The translations under genes and the position numbers were made by a program. From the NCBI GenBank assembly GCA_902531455.1, contig CACAEM010000033.1:1-6429 (forward strand): a stretch of DNA of 6,429 nucleotides. Direction: 5' to 3'. Source of the DNA: an uncultured Pelagibacteraceae bacterium. GTDB lineage: Bacteria > Pseudomonadota > Alphaproteobacteria > Pelagibacterales > Pelagibacteraceae. The notes below the pieces were generated by a model. The model saw nothing but the letters and a program-made list of their open reading frames with translations. It ran no database searches and had not been told where the DNA came from. Each line of letters opens with the position of its first letter. Within the stretch, counting starts at the first letter, position 1. Shown piece by piece: positions 1-6,235 of this stretch.

Positions 1-616
1 CCCAAAGTCGGCAAGTGTCGGGGCTAATTTCATCAGCAAGCATAATTTCTCTTTTGCTATCACTTTCACTTCTTCCAAATTCAACTTTAAAATCTACTAA
101 TTTAATTCCCACACCTCTAAACATGCCTTGAAGAAAATCATTTATTCTTCTTAGTTCTTCGTAAATAAAATCTAGCTCAAATACATCCATCCATTTAAAA
201 GCTAAAATATGTTCTTTACTTACTAATGGATCTCCTAAATCATCATTCTTTAGGCAATATTCAACTAATGGATAATCCAATACAGTTCCATCCTCTATTC
301 CTAATCTTTTTGTTAATGATCCTGTAGCAATATTTCTTACAATAAATTCAATTGGAATAATTTCAACCAACTTTACAAGTTGTTCTCTCATATTAAGTCT
401 CTTTACTAAATGATTTTTTATACCGATATTGCTTAATTGAGTAAGAATATGTTCTGAAATTCTATTATTTAAAATTCCTTTCCCTTCAATGACATCTTTT
501 TTCTGATTATTGAAAGCAGTAGCATCATCTTTGAAGTGTTGAATTACTAAATTCTTGTCAGTTGTTGCATAAATTATTTTTGCTTTACCTTCATATAATT
601 TTTTACCTTTTTTCAT
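1..616 (-). CDS. purC: SAICAR synthetase (phosphoribosylaminoimidazole-succinocarboxamide synthase), 3' end cut by window edge
   Basis: The product is a cytosolic enzyme of de novo purine synthesis that joins CAIR and aspartate with ATP to give SAICAR. Reading from the ATG at 616-614 gives 205 uninterrupted codons to the left edge. Family landmarks are the N-terminal KLYEGKAK (residues 6-13, nucleotide-binding loop), EFIVRNIATGSL (90-101), YPLVEYCLKNDDLGDP (115-130), LVDFKVEFGR (173-182) and LADEISPDTCRLW (193-205). Family members are usually about 235-255 residues, so some 30-50 residues lie outside the window. The start is fixed by the KLYEGKAK motif, which normally begins within the first ten residues, and by the TAATG junction with purB, where the last A of the purB stop is the A of this ATG. 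An AGGG lies 10 bases upstream. It is the last visible gene of the sfsA-map-purB-purC operon. Identity is very secure. Confidence 0.97.
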   Translation of the reverse strand, partial: MKKGKKLYEGKAKIIYATTDKNLVIQHFKDDATAFNNQKKDVIEGKGILNNRISEHILTQLSNIGIKNHLVKRLNMREQLVKLVEIIPIEFIVRNIATGSLTKRLGIEDGTVLDYPLVEYCLKNDDLGDPLVSKEHILAFKWMDVFELDFIYEELRRINDFLQGMFRGVGIKLVDFKVEFGRSESDSKREIMLADEISPDTCRLW

Positions 617-1908
617 TATTTAAATACCCTGTTAAAAATTAAATTAACATTTTTAAAATGTGAGGAATAATCAAATATTTTTTTCATTTTTTTTCTTGAT
701 ATCCTAGATGTAATGTTTTTGTCACTCATCACAACATCTAAAAGGTTAAGATTATCTGCTATGCATTTTTTAGCGTGTACCTGGACTAATCTATAGGAGT
801 TTTCTCTAGTTAAACCCGATTTAGTTAATTCTAGCATCAGTTCTTGTGAGAAAATGGTACCTTTAGTAATATTAAGGTTATTAAGCATTTTTTTCGGATA
901 GACGATCATCTTATCTAATAAGTTTGCTAGCCTTACTAATGCAAAGTCTAAAGTTATATTAGCATCAGGACCAATATTTCTTTCAACGCTTGAATGTGAA
1001 ATATCTCTTTCATGCCAAAGCGCAATATTTTCCAAAGCCGGAATTGTATAGCTTCTAATCATTCTAGCTAGTCCAGTTAAGTTTTCACTTAATATTGGAT
1101 TTTTTTTATGAGGCATTGCACTCGAACCTTTTTGTTTTTTTGAAAAAAATTCCTGCAATTCATAAACCTCAGTTCTTTGCAAGTGCCTTATTTCAGTTGA
1201 AACTCTTTCAACTGATCCTGCAATAATTCCTAAAACTGAAAAATAATATGCATGTCTATCTCTTGGTATAATCTGTGTAGAGACGGGCTCCGCTTTTAAT
1301 CCCAGTTTTTTAGCAACATGTTTTTCTACATTAGGATTAATATTGGCAAAAGTACCAACAGCACCAGATATTGCACATGTTGATATTTCATCTATAGCGC
1401 TAATTAATCTTTTTCTATTTCTTTTAAATTCCTCATAATAAGAAGCTAATTTAAGACCAAATGTAATTGGTTCTGCATGAATTCCATGACTTCTTCCCAT
1501 ACACGGGGTGAATTTATATTTTTTAGCTTTTGATTTTAAAACTCTTAATATTTGATCAATATCCTTTACTAAAATATTACCAGACTGGACTAATTGAATA
1601 TTAAAACTTGTATCTACTACGTCTGATGAGGTCATTCCTTGGTGTAAATATCTTGCTTTAATACCTACTTTTTCGGTAACTGAGGTTAAGAAAGCTATAA
1701 CATCGTGTTTTACTTTAGCTTCAATGTTGTGAATTCTTTTAACATTAATTTTAGCTTTTTTTCTAACAGCACTTGCAACCCCTTTTGGAATAGTTCCTAG
1801 TTTTTCCATTCCTTCTGCTGCAGCAATTTCTACATCTAGCCAGATTTGATATTTATTATATTCGGACCAGATATCCGTAAGTTCTTTTCTAGAGTATCTT
1901 GTTATCAT
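616..1908 (-). CDS. purB: Adenylosuccinate lyase
   Basis: This 430-residue fumarase/aspartase-superfamily enzyme, normally a homotetramer, acts twice in purine synthesis: SAICAR to AICAR plus fumarate, and adenylosuccinate to AMP plus fumarate. The superfamily signature GSSAMPHKKNP is at residues 261-271, with the catalytic serine in its flexible loop. TSSDVVDTS is at 93-101. The expected active-site histidines are H68 (in KVKHDV) and H141 (in GRSHGIHAEP), the same numbers I recall for the Bacillus subtilis enzyme. The length fits the short bacterial form of about 430 residues, not the longer E. coli form of about 456. The ATG at 1908-1906 shares its A with the map stop codon (TAATG), and the TAA overlaps the purC start the same way. 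An AAGAGG (1923-1928) lies 14 bases upstream, too far to be a convincing ribosome site, so coupling to map translation is likely. The product of PurC is its substrate, so the order is functionally sensible. Confidence 0.98.
   Translation of the reverse strand: MITRYSRKELTDIWSEYNKYQIWLDVEIAAAEGMEKLGTIPKGVASAVRKKAKINVKRIHNIEAKVKHDVIAFLTSVTEKVGIKARYLHQGMTSSDVVDTSFNIQLVQSGNILVKDIDQILRVLKSKAKKYKFTPCMGRSHGIHAEPITFGLKLASYYEEFKRNRKRLISAIDEISTCAISGAVGTFANINPNVEKHVAKKLGLKAEPVSTQIIPRDRHAYYFSVLGIIAGSVERVSTEIRHLQRTEVYELQEFFSKKQKGSSAMPHKKNPILSENLTGLARMIRSYTIPALENIALWHERDISHSSVERNIGPDANITLDFALVRLANLLDKMIVYPKKMLNNLNITKGTIFSQELMLELTKSGLTRENSYRLVQVHAKKCIADNLNLLDVVMSDKNITSRISRKKMKKIFDYSSHFKNVNLIFNRVFK
627..630 (-). 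promoter_or_regulatory. Possible ribosome binding site for purC
   Basis: On the minus strand AGGG lies 10 bases before the purC ATG, within the last codons of purB. The spacing is slightly long. Because the purB stop and purC start share a base, reinitiation by terminating ribosomes may matter as much as this site. Confidence 0.4.
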
Positions 1909-2678
1909 TAATTATATGGAGGCCTCTTATAACCTTTAACAGATTCTGTAAAAATTTCATAAGAGTCTTCTGTAATTCCTATTGTATGCTCAAATTGTGC
2001 AGATAAAGACTTATCCTTTGTAACTGCTGTCCATCCATCATTAAGGACTTTTACATCTAATTTACCAACATTTATCATAGGCTCTATTGTAAATGTCATG
2101 CCAGGTGTTAGTTCATGACCTGTATTTTTCTTTCCATAATGAAGAATATTAGGTTGTTCATGAAAAGTATTACTTATGCCGTGACCACAAAAATCTCTAA
2201 CAACTGAAAAACCTCTTTCTTCGACAAAAGATTGAATTTCATAGCCAATATCTCCCAATTTTACTCCTGGTTTTAGAATTGAAATTCCTTTCATCATAGA
2301 CTCGTAAGTAGTATCTATTAAGTTTTTAGCTTTTACTGGTATGTCTCCAATAGTAAACATTCGGCTCGTGTCACCATAATATTCATTCACTATTGCTGTT
2401 ATATCAATATTAACCGCATCCCCTTCATTTAAAATTCTATCAGAGGGAATACCATGACAAACAACATGGTTTAAAGATGTACATAAAGATTTTTTAAAAC
2501 CTCTGTAGTATAGCGGGGCAGAGTGACCACCATTGTCTCTTATAAACTCATAGCCGAGTTGATCAATTCTATCAGTAGAAACACCTTCCTTAACCTCATC
2601 AGTCAACATGTCTAAAGTTTTAGATGCAAGCTTCCCAGCAATTCTCATTTTCTCAAATTTTTCTGAATAATTATTCAT
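1908..2678 (-). CDS. map: Methionine aminopeptidase, type I
   Basis: This cytosolic metalloprotease removes the initiator methionine from nascent proteins after deformylation, when the second residue is small. The 256-residue pita-bread-fold protein has all five expected metal ligands: D92 (NIDIT), D103 (YGDTSR), H166 (CGHGI), E199 (TIEPM) and E230 (QFEHT). It also has the substrate-side histidines H75 (VVCHG) and H173 (TFHEQP). The length is close to the 264 residues of E. coli Map and there is no N-terminal zinc-finger extension, so it is the plain bacterial type Ia form. The ATG at 2678-2676 lies inside the last codons of sfsA (8-base overlap, different frame) with no clear Shine-Dalgarno sequence upstream. 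The stop overlaps the purB start as TAATG. Map is an essential general enzyme; its place between sfsA and the purine genes probably reflects lineage gene order, not a shared pathway. Confidence 0.98.
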   Translation of the reverse strand: MNNYSEKFEKMRIAGKLASKTLDMLTDEVKEGVSTDRIDQLGYEFIRDNGGHSAPLYYRGFKKSLCTSLNHVVCHGIPSDRILNEGDAVNIDITAIVNEYYGDTSRMFTIGDIPVKAKNLIDTTYESMMKGISILKPGVKLGDIGYEIQSFVEERGFSVVRDFCGHGISNTFHEQPNILHYGKKNTGHELTPGMTFTIEPMINVGKLDVKVLNDGWTAVTKDKSLSAQFEHTIGITEDSYEIFTESVKGYKRPPYN

Positions 2679-3357
2679 CTATAATTTTCATTTTCTTTTC
2701 AATTTTTATTTCTTTAGAATTTAAACTGCATCTGTAAGCAAGAAAGCTTACACCAGATCTTTTAGCATCTAAATATTCTTTATAATAAGTAGAGTCTATA
2801 TCTTTTGCTATTCTAAAATTATTTATACCCTGAATTTGAGTTAAAAATAAGACATAAGGCTTATACCCTTTTTTAATTGATTCCTTTAACTTTTGGAGAT
2901 GTTTTGTGCCTCTTGATGTAACAGCATCTGGAAATTCTGCAATATCATCTTCTCTCATTAATGTCGTATTCTTTACTTCTAATATTTTTTTATCACATAA
3001 AAAATCAAATCTAGTATCATCAGAATACTTAAATTCTGCTCGAATATTTTTTATAGAACTAAATTCTTTTATTAATTTATTCTTTAAAGCATGTTCGACA
3101 ATTCTATTTGCTCTATGAGTATTTACTCCAATTATTCTTTTTTTAACTTTTATCATTTCAAGGGTAAATTTTAATTTCCGCTTTGGATCGTTATGTTCGC
3201 TTATCCAAGCTTCATTTCCTTGATCTAATAAACCCATCATAGAGCCCGTATTTGGACAATGTGCTACAACAGTTTTATTATTTACTTCTATATCTGTGAA
3301 AAATCTCTTATATCTCCGTTGTAATTTGCCTTTTAATAAAGTGTTGGTAAATTTCAT
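2671..3357 (-). CDS. sfsA: SfsA family protein (sugar fermentation stimulation protein homologue)
   Basis: The 228-residue product is full length compared with about 234 for E. coli SfsA. The family takes its name from an E. coli gene whose overexpression stimulates maltose fermentation and whose product binds DNA; the biochemical role remains unsettled. The layout fits the family: an N-terminal OB-like part with the conserved CPNTGSM (34-40), then a C-terminal half with a restriction-endonuclease-like pattern. The latter shows an acidic residue in RFDFL (116-120), the E-x-K of LEVKN (126-130), and the strongly conserved FPDAVTSRGTKHLQKL (142-157). The putative nuclease residues are therefore intact, though catalysis is inferred. 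It heads the minus-strand operon and overlaps map by 8 bases. The ATG at 3357-3355 is 22 bases from the divergent CinA-like gene and has no Shine-Dalgarno sequence, so a leaderless or very short-leader transcript is likely. The family call is secure; the function is not. Confidence 0.93.
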   Translation of the reverse strand: MKFTNTLLKGKLQRRYKRFFTDIEVNNKTVVAHCPNTGSMMGLLDQGNEAWISEHNDPKRKLKFTLEMIKVKKRIIGVNTHRANRIVEHALKNKLIKEFSSIKNIRAEFKYSDDTRFDFLCDKKILEVKNTTLMREDDIAEFPDAVTSRGTKHLQKLKESIKKGYKPYVLFLTQIQGINNFRIAKDIDSTYYKEYLDAKRSGVSFLAYRCSLNSKEIKIEKKMKIIDE

Positions 3358-3374
3358 AGAGTTTTATTTATATT
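3344..3374 (+). promoter_or_regulatory. Weak candidate promoter for the CinA-like/GGCT-like pair, at the divergent junction with sfsA
   Basis: Only 22 bases (3358-3379) separate the start codons of sfsA and the CinA-like gene, so any promoter must lie partly inside coding sequence. On the plus strand TATATT (3369-3374) would place transcription start at about the A of the ATG (3380), giving a leaderless message. TTGGTA (3344-3349), inside the sfsA 5' end, could be the -35 element but with a long 19-base spacer. On the minus strand TATAAA (3367-3372) could serve sfsA with a leader of 3-4 bases; no good -35 is visible for it. Support is by position and AT-rich consensus only. Confidence 0.28.
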
Positions 3375-3379
3375 TAGAA

Positions 3380-4132
3380 ATGACTAATAAAAAAGAAATA
3401 TCTGCAGCAATTATCATTATAGGCAATGAGGTATTATCTGGTAGAACAAAAGATCTAAATACAAGTACACTTGCAACCTGGTTAAATTCATTAGGAATTA
3501 TGGTTGGAGAGGTAAGAGTTATACCTGATGTGGAAAAAACAATAATAGATACTGTTCATGAATTAAGAGTTAAATATCATTATGTGTTTACTACTGGTGG
3601 TATTGGTCCTACTCATGATGACATTACTGCAGAATCTATATCAAAAGCTTTTAATATTGAATATGGATTTCATAAAGAAGCATTTGCTATTTTAGAAAAA
3701 TACTATGAACCAGGTAATTTTAATGATGGTAGACAAAAAATGGCTAAGATGCCAGTTACAGCAAATTTAATTTTAAATCCAACAAGCGGTGCTCCAGGAT
3801 TTTACGTCGAAAATGTTTTTTCTCTTCCAGGTGTTCCATCAATATTAAAAGCAATGATAGGTGGATTGGGTAATGTATTAGTTGGCGGAGACCCCATTCT
3901 TAGCAAAACAATAAATTTAATGACCTACGAAAGTGAGATAGCGAGTTCATTGACTGATGTTCAAGATAATAACAAAGATGTAGAAATTGGAAGTTATCCT
4001 TTTTTTAGACAAGGTAAATTAGGTGTATCAATTGTATTAAGATCAAAAGATCAAGACAAAATAAACTTGTGTAACTCACTAATACTTGAATTTGTAAAAG
4101 CAAAAAATATTAAAATAGTTGAACTAGAGTAA
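3380..4132 (+). CDS. CinA N-terminal-domain / molybdopterin-binding-fold protein (COG1058 type), stand-alone
   Basis: The 250-residue product has the MoaB/Mog-like fold of the N-terminal part of CinA. Visible motifs are GNEVLSGRTKDLNT (15-28), VFTTGGIGPTHDD (69-81), TSGAPGF (135-141) and FSLPGVP (147-153), all typical of COG1058 proteins. Some CinA proteins of this class hydrolyse ADP-ribose as pyrophosphatases; older annotations read 'competence/damage-inducible protein' or 'molybdopterin-binding protein'. The C-terminal COG1546 domain (nicotinamide-nucleotide amidase) is absent and is not encoded next door, so a complete NMN-recycling CinA is not present here. I chose the ATG at 3380-3382 because family members start just before the IIIIGNEVL strand. 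The frame stays open to an ATG at 3296, but that would add 28 unconserved residues and overlap the sfsA start. There is no Shine-Dalgarno sequence. The stop shares its last A with the next ATG (TAATG). The exact substrate cannot be read from sequence. Confidence 0.9.
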   Translation: MTNKKEISAAIIIIGNEVLSGRTKDLNTSTLATWLNSLGIMVGEVRVIPDVEKTIIDTVHELRVKYHYVFTTGGIGPTHDDITAESISKAFNIEYGFHKEAFAILEKYYEPGNFNDGRQKMAKMPVTANLILNPTSGAPGFYVENVFSLPGVPSILKAMIGGLGNVLVGGDPILSKTINLMTYESEIASSLTDVQDNNKDVEIGSYPFFRQGKLGVSIVLRSKDQDKINLCNSLILEFVKAKNIKIVELE

Positions 4133-4536
4133 TGTTATATTTTGCTTACGGAAGTAATCTTAATCTTTCTCAAATGAAACGGAGATGTAAAGACTCTGTT
4201 TTTCTCAAAAAATACGAACTTAAAGGCTACAAATTAAACTTTAGGAGTAAATATAGAGCTGCTGACATAGAAATGAGCAAAAATTCTTTAGTGCCTGGTG
4301 CTTTATTTGAAATATCAAAAAGTGATGAAAAAAAATTAGATGTCTATGAAGATTATCCAATTCTTTATAAAAAACTTTATTTTACTTATTACAATAAAAC
4401 AGTGATGACTTATATCATGGTCCAAAAAACAGAATTTAGATATCCAACAGAAAGATATCTTAATGTAGTAAAACAAGGCTATAAAGATTGTAAATTAAAT
4501 ATTAGTTATTTAATAAAAGCATTAAATAAATTTTAA
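4132..4536 (+). CDS. Gamma-glutamylcyclotransferase-like (AIG2/GGCT fold) protein
   Basis: This small protein of 134 residues opens with FAYGSNLN (4-11), the glycine-rich YGSN loop that defines the GGCT/AIG2 fold and binds the gamma-glutamyl moiety. It continues with PGALFEIS (55-62), a conserved strand. It then has LDVYEDYP (69-76), whose E73 sits at the place of the catalytic general-acid/base glutamate of the family (usual form LDxxEGxP). Family enzymes release 5-oxoproline from gamma-glutamyl peptides or amines, and relatives act in antibiotic and glutathione metabolism. With YGSN and the glutamate intact it is probably active, but the substrate is unknown. The region around E73 has aspartate where glycine is usual. 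The gene is joined to the CinA-like gene by TAATG and so is probably co-translated with it. Its 3' end converges on the glycosyltransferase gene with a 15-base overlap. GC in 4141-4500 is about 27% by hand count. Confidence 0.85.
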   Translation: MLYFAYGSNLNLSQMKRRCKDSVFLKKYELKGYKLNFRSKYRAADIEMSKNSLVPGALFEISKSDEKKLDVYEDYPILYKKLYFTYYNKTVMTYIMVQKTEFRYPTERYLNVVKQGYKDCKLNISYLIKALNKF

Positions 4537-5490
4537 TACATCCTCTTCACTTATAGTTTCAATATCATCAGATTTATTAAGAATTTTTGAATCTAAGATA
4601 TCTATATTTTCAATCTTGGGTGCAAACTTTTCTGAGTTTGTTGGTCCAAATAATACAATCATAGGAATATTTGCAAGTCCGATCATATGCATCACACCGT
4701 TATCAATTGAAATTGCTTTATCCAATCTTGTTGCCATAGCAGTTACTAATGCTGGACAAGACATATTGGTATTTAATTCAGGAAAAATAGCTGAGTTATT
4801 TTCAGATTTAATTTTATTTATTAGATCTTTTTCCTCCTTTTTAACAAAAAACACTGGCTTATATCCTTTTTCTACAAGTGATTTTGACAAATTTATGAAT
4901 TTATTTAGAGACCAGGATTTTTTTCTGTAAACGTTACCTTGAGTTAAAGATATGCCTATATACTTGTTTTCAGGCAAAATTTTTTTTGCCTCGTCAAAAT
5001 ATTTTTTATCAATATTATTAATATCATAAACTTTATGACTAATTTCTTCGTTTATTAATTTACCAATATTATCTAGCATTAAATTTAAATTATTCTTTGT
5101 ATTTAAATACTTTTTTTTATGAGATGAGAAAAAAAAATTCATTGTTGGTGAATAAAAGTAATCACTTGGAATTCTTTTAAGGATTAAAGTATTTCTAAGT
5201 TTAGACTGAAGATCTATTATTAGATCAAATTTATCTATAGAAGTTTTTTTAAGATTTTTACTTGTTAATATTAAATGTTTCCATCTAAATCCAAAATATT
5301 GCAAATTTATATTTAAAGTAGGAATGGCAATATTGTATTCTTTTAAACTATTTTGAAAATGATTTTCATGTGCCCCTAAATAATAAATTTTGGTATTTAT
5401 AAATTTTATTTTTAAACTATTGATAAAATTAAATAATTGAATGCAATCACCAAGTCCTCCACCAGAATTATATAAAAGAATATTTTTCAT
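4522..5490 (-). CDS. Glycosyltransferase family 9 protein (heptosyltransferase-like)
   Basis: The 322-residue GT-B-fold protein resembles ADP-heptose:LPS heptosyltransferases, which act at the cytoplasmic face of the inner membrane in core-oligosaccharide assembly. The N-terminal domain carries the glycine loop GGGLGD (10-15), normally part of the acceptor-side active site, and FDLIIDLQSKLRN (88-100). The C-terminal donor domain carries KKSWSLNKFINLSKSL (190-205), SIDNGVMHMIGLANIP (261-276) and the conserved FGPT (281-284) followed by K288. These are hallmark GT9 positions; length is near the family's usual 320-350. The exact donor and acceptor cannot be told, and in a streamlined marine alphaproteobacterium the sugar need not be heptose. 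GC is about 24% over 4561-5460 by hand count, against 31-32% in the CinA-like and azlC genes, and the protein is rich in K, N and I. It stands alone with no other envelope gene visible. No Shine-Dalgarno sequence; a weak TATTAT at 5495-5500 on this strand could be a -10 box for a near-leaderless transcript. Confidence 0.9.
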   Translation of the reverse strand: MKNILLYNSGGGLGDCIQLFNFINSLKIKFINTKIYYLGAHENHFQNSLKEYNIAIPTLNINLQYFGFRWKHLILTSKNLKKTSIDKFDLIIDLQSKLRNTLILKRIPSDYFYSPTMNFFFSSHKKKYLNTKNNLNLMLDNIGKLINEEISHKVYDINNIDKKYFDEAKKILPENKYIGISLTQGNVYRKKSWSLNKFINLSKSLVEKGYKPVFFVKKEEKDLINKIKSENNSAIFPELNTNMSCPALVTAMATRLDKAISIDNGVMHMIGLANIPMIVLFGPTNSEKFAPKIENIDILDSKILNKSDDIETISEEDVLKFI

Positions 5491-5501
5491 ATAAATAATA
5501 T

Positions 5502-5530
5502 TTAAAGATTTTATTTAAAATAAATATAAT
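5502..5530 (+). promoter_or_regulatory. Candidate sigma-70 promoter for azlCD
   Basis: Within the 58-base region between the divergent glycosyltransferase and azlC genes there is a perfect TATAAT at 5525-5530. A TTAAAG at 5502-5507 (3 of 6 matches to the -35 consensus) lies 17 bases away. Transcription would begin near 5537, leaving a leader of about 12 bases. The surroundings are very AT-rich, so a TATAAT by chance is quite possible; its spacing and its place directly upstream of the gene favour it. No operator repeat or riboswitch is visible. Confidence 0.45.
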
Positions 5531-5548
5531 ATAGTTTGCTCTATCTAA

Positions 5549-6235
5549 ATGCTTACAAAAAAACAACTAATTACAAGGGGAATTTTGGCTGTTGCGCCTC
5601 ATATGTTTTCTGTAATTCCGTTTGGAATTGTATGTGGAGCAATTGGTATTGAGCTAGGTTTTAGCCCTATATTAGTTTATGCAATGTCTATCATCATATT
5701 TGGAGGTGCTTCTCAAATTGTATTTTTGCAGCTTCTTTCAGGAGGAGCATCTGCATTTATTGCTGTTACATCGGTAGGAGTAATAAATTCACGACATTTA
5801 TTGTATGGAGCAGTTTTATCTGAGTATTTGGAAAAATTATCTTTAATTAAGAAATTATTAATATCCTACATAGTAGTAGACCAGGGGTTTGCGGAGTCTA
5901 ATAAGTTCTTTCAAAAAAATAAAACTGAACCATATCTTCATTATCATTTGATAGGAACTGGAGGAACTCTTTGGATTTGTTGGCAACTAGCAACATTATC
6001 AGGAATAATTCTTGGTTCATTTGTACCAGAAGAATTAGGGTTAAAATTTGCAGTACCTTTAACTTTTATAGCAATTGTTGTTCAAGATTTAAAAAAACTA
6101 GATCATGTAATAGTTATGATTACATGTGGTTTAAGTTCTTTATTATTTTTTGATGCACCATTTAAATCTTACATAATTATTTCACCTATAATAGCATTAT
6201 TTGTTGCTGCATTAGTTTTGAGGTTAAAAAAATGA
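5549..6235 (+). CDS. azlC: AzlC family branched-chain amino acid exporter, large subunit
   Basis: The 228-residue inner-membrane protein is of usual AzlC length and consists mostly of hydrophobic helices, roughly at residues 11-33, 40-66, 68-88, 102-113, 134-158, 166-181, 187-201 and 207-225. Family landmarks are PFGIVCG (24-30), FGGASQIVFLQLLSGGA (51-67), INSRHLLYG (79-87) and DQGFAES (111-117; usually DE-x-F/A in relatives). With AzlD it forms a permease; the family was defined by Bacillus azlCD, which exports 4-azaleucine, and Corynebacterium BrnFE, which exports isoleucine, leucine, valine and methionine. The ATG at 5549 is the natural start because the first helix follows directly; no Shine-Dalgarno sequence is present, in keeping with a short leader. 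Its TGA overlaps the azlD ATG (ATGA). No Lrp-type regulator gene, often found beside brnFE, is in view. Substrate specificity is inferred from the family. Confidence 0.93.
   Translation: MLTKKQLITRGILAVAPHMFSVIPFGIVCGAIGIELGFSPILVYAMSIIIFGGASQIVFLQLLSGGASAFIAVTSVGVINSRHLLYGAVLSEYLEKLSLIKKLLISYIVVDQGFAESNKFFQKNKTEPYLHYHLIGTGGTLWICWQLATLSGIILGSFVPEELGLKFAVPLTFIAIVVQDLKKLDHVIVMITCGLSSLLFFDAPFKSYIIISPIIALFVAALVLRLKK
6220..6223 (+). promoter_or_regulatory. Ribosome binding site for azlD
   Basis: GAGG lies 8 bases before the ATG at 6232, inside the last codons of azlC. It is one of the few recognisable Shine-Dalgarno sequences in this window. It supports the overlapping ATGA start for azlD, although the gene is also positioned for translational coupling. 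Confidence 0.6.

Noticed and set aside
1919..1926. GAGGCCTC palindrome near the map/purB junction
   Set aside because: An 8-base palindrome that falls in the codons for the RPP end of Map and is not repeated elsewhere in the window; chance is sufficient.
2906..3118. Plus-strand open frame of 70 codons inside sfsA
   Set aside because: It is antisense to the well-conserved C-terminal half of sfsA, has no recognisable domain and no promoter or ribosome site.
3296..3379. Upstream in-frame extension of the CinA-like gene to an ATG at 3296
   Set aside because: It would add 28 residues with no family match and run antisense across the sfsA start; the ATG at 3380 sits just before the conserved first strand.
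4494..4514. Inverted repeat TTAAAT / ATTTAA as a possible terminator of the GGCT-like gene
   Set aside because: The 7-base stem is entirely A-T, lies inside the coding sequence and lacks a following T run; such repeats are expected by chance at this base composition.
4616..4930. Plus-strand open frame of 104 codons inside the glycosyltransferase gene
   Set aside because: It is the complement of the conserved GT9 donor-binding region; its sequence is what that region gives when read backwards and matches no family I know.
5491..5548. Riboswitch, small RNA or attachment site between the glycosyltransferase and azlC genes
   Set aside because: At 58 bases and almost pure A/T it has no stable stem, no direct repeat and no tRNA fragment; only promoter-like boxes are supported.
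5971..6153. Plus-strand open frame of 60 codons inside azlC in another frame
   Set aside because: It overlaps conserved azlC coding sequence entirely and has low-complexity, unlikely protein content.
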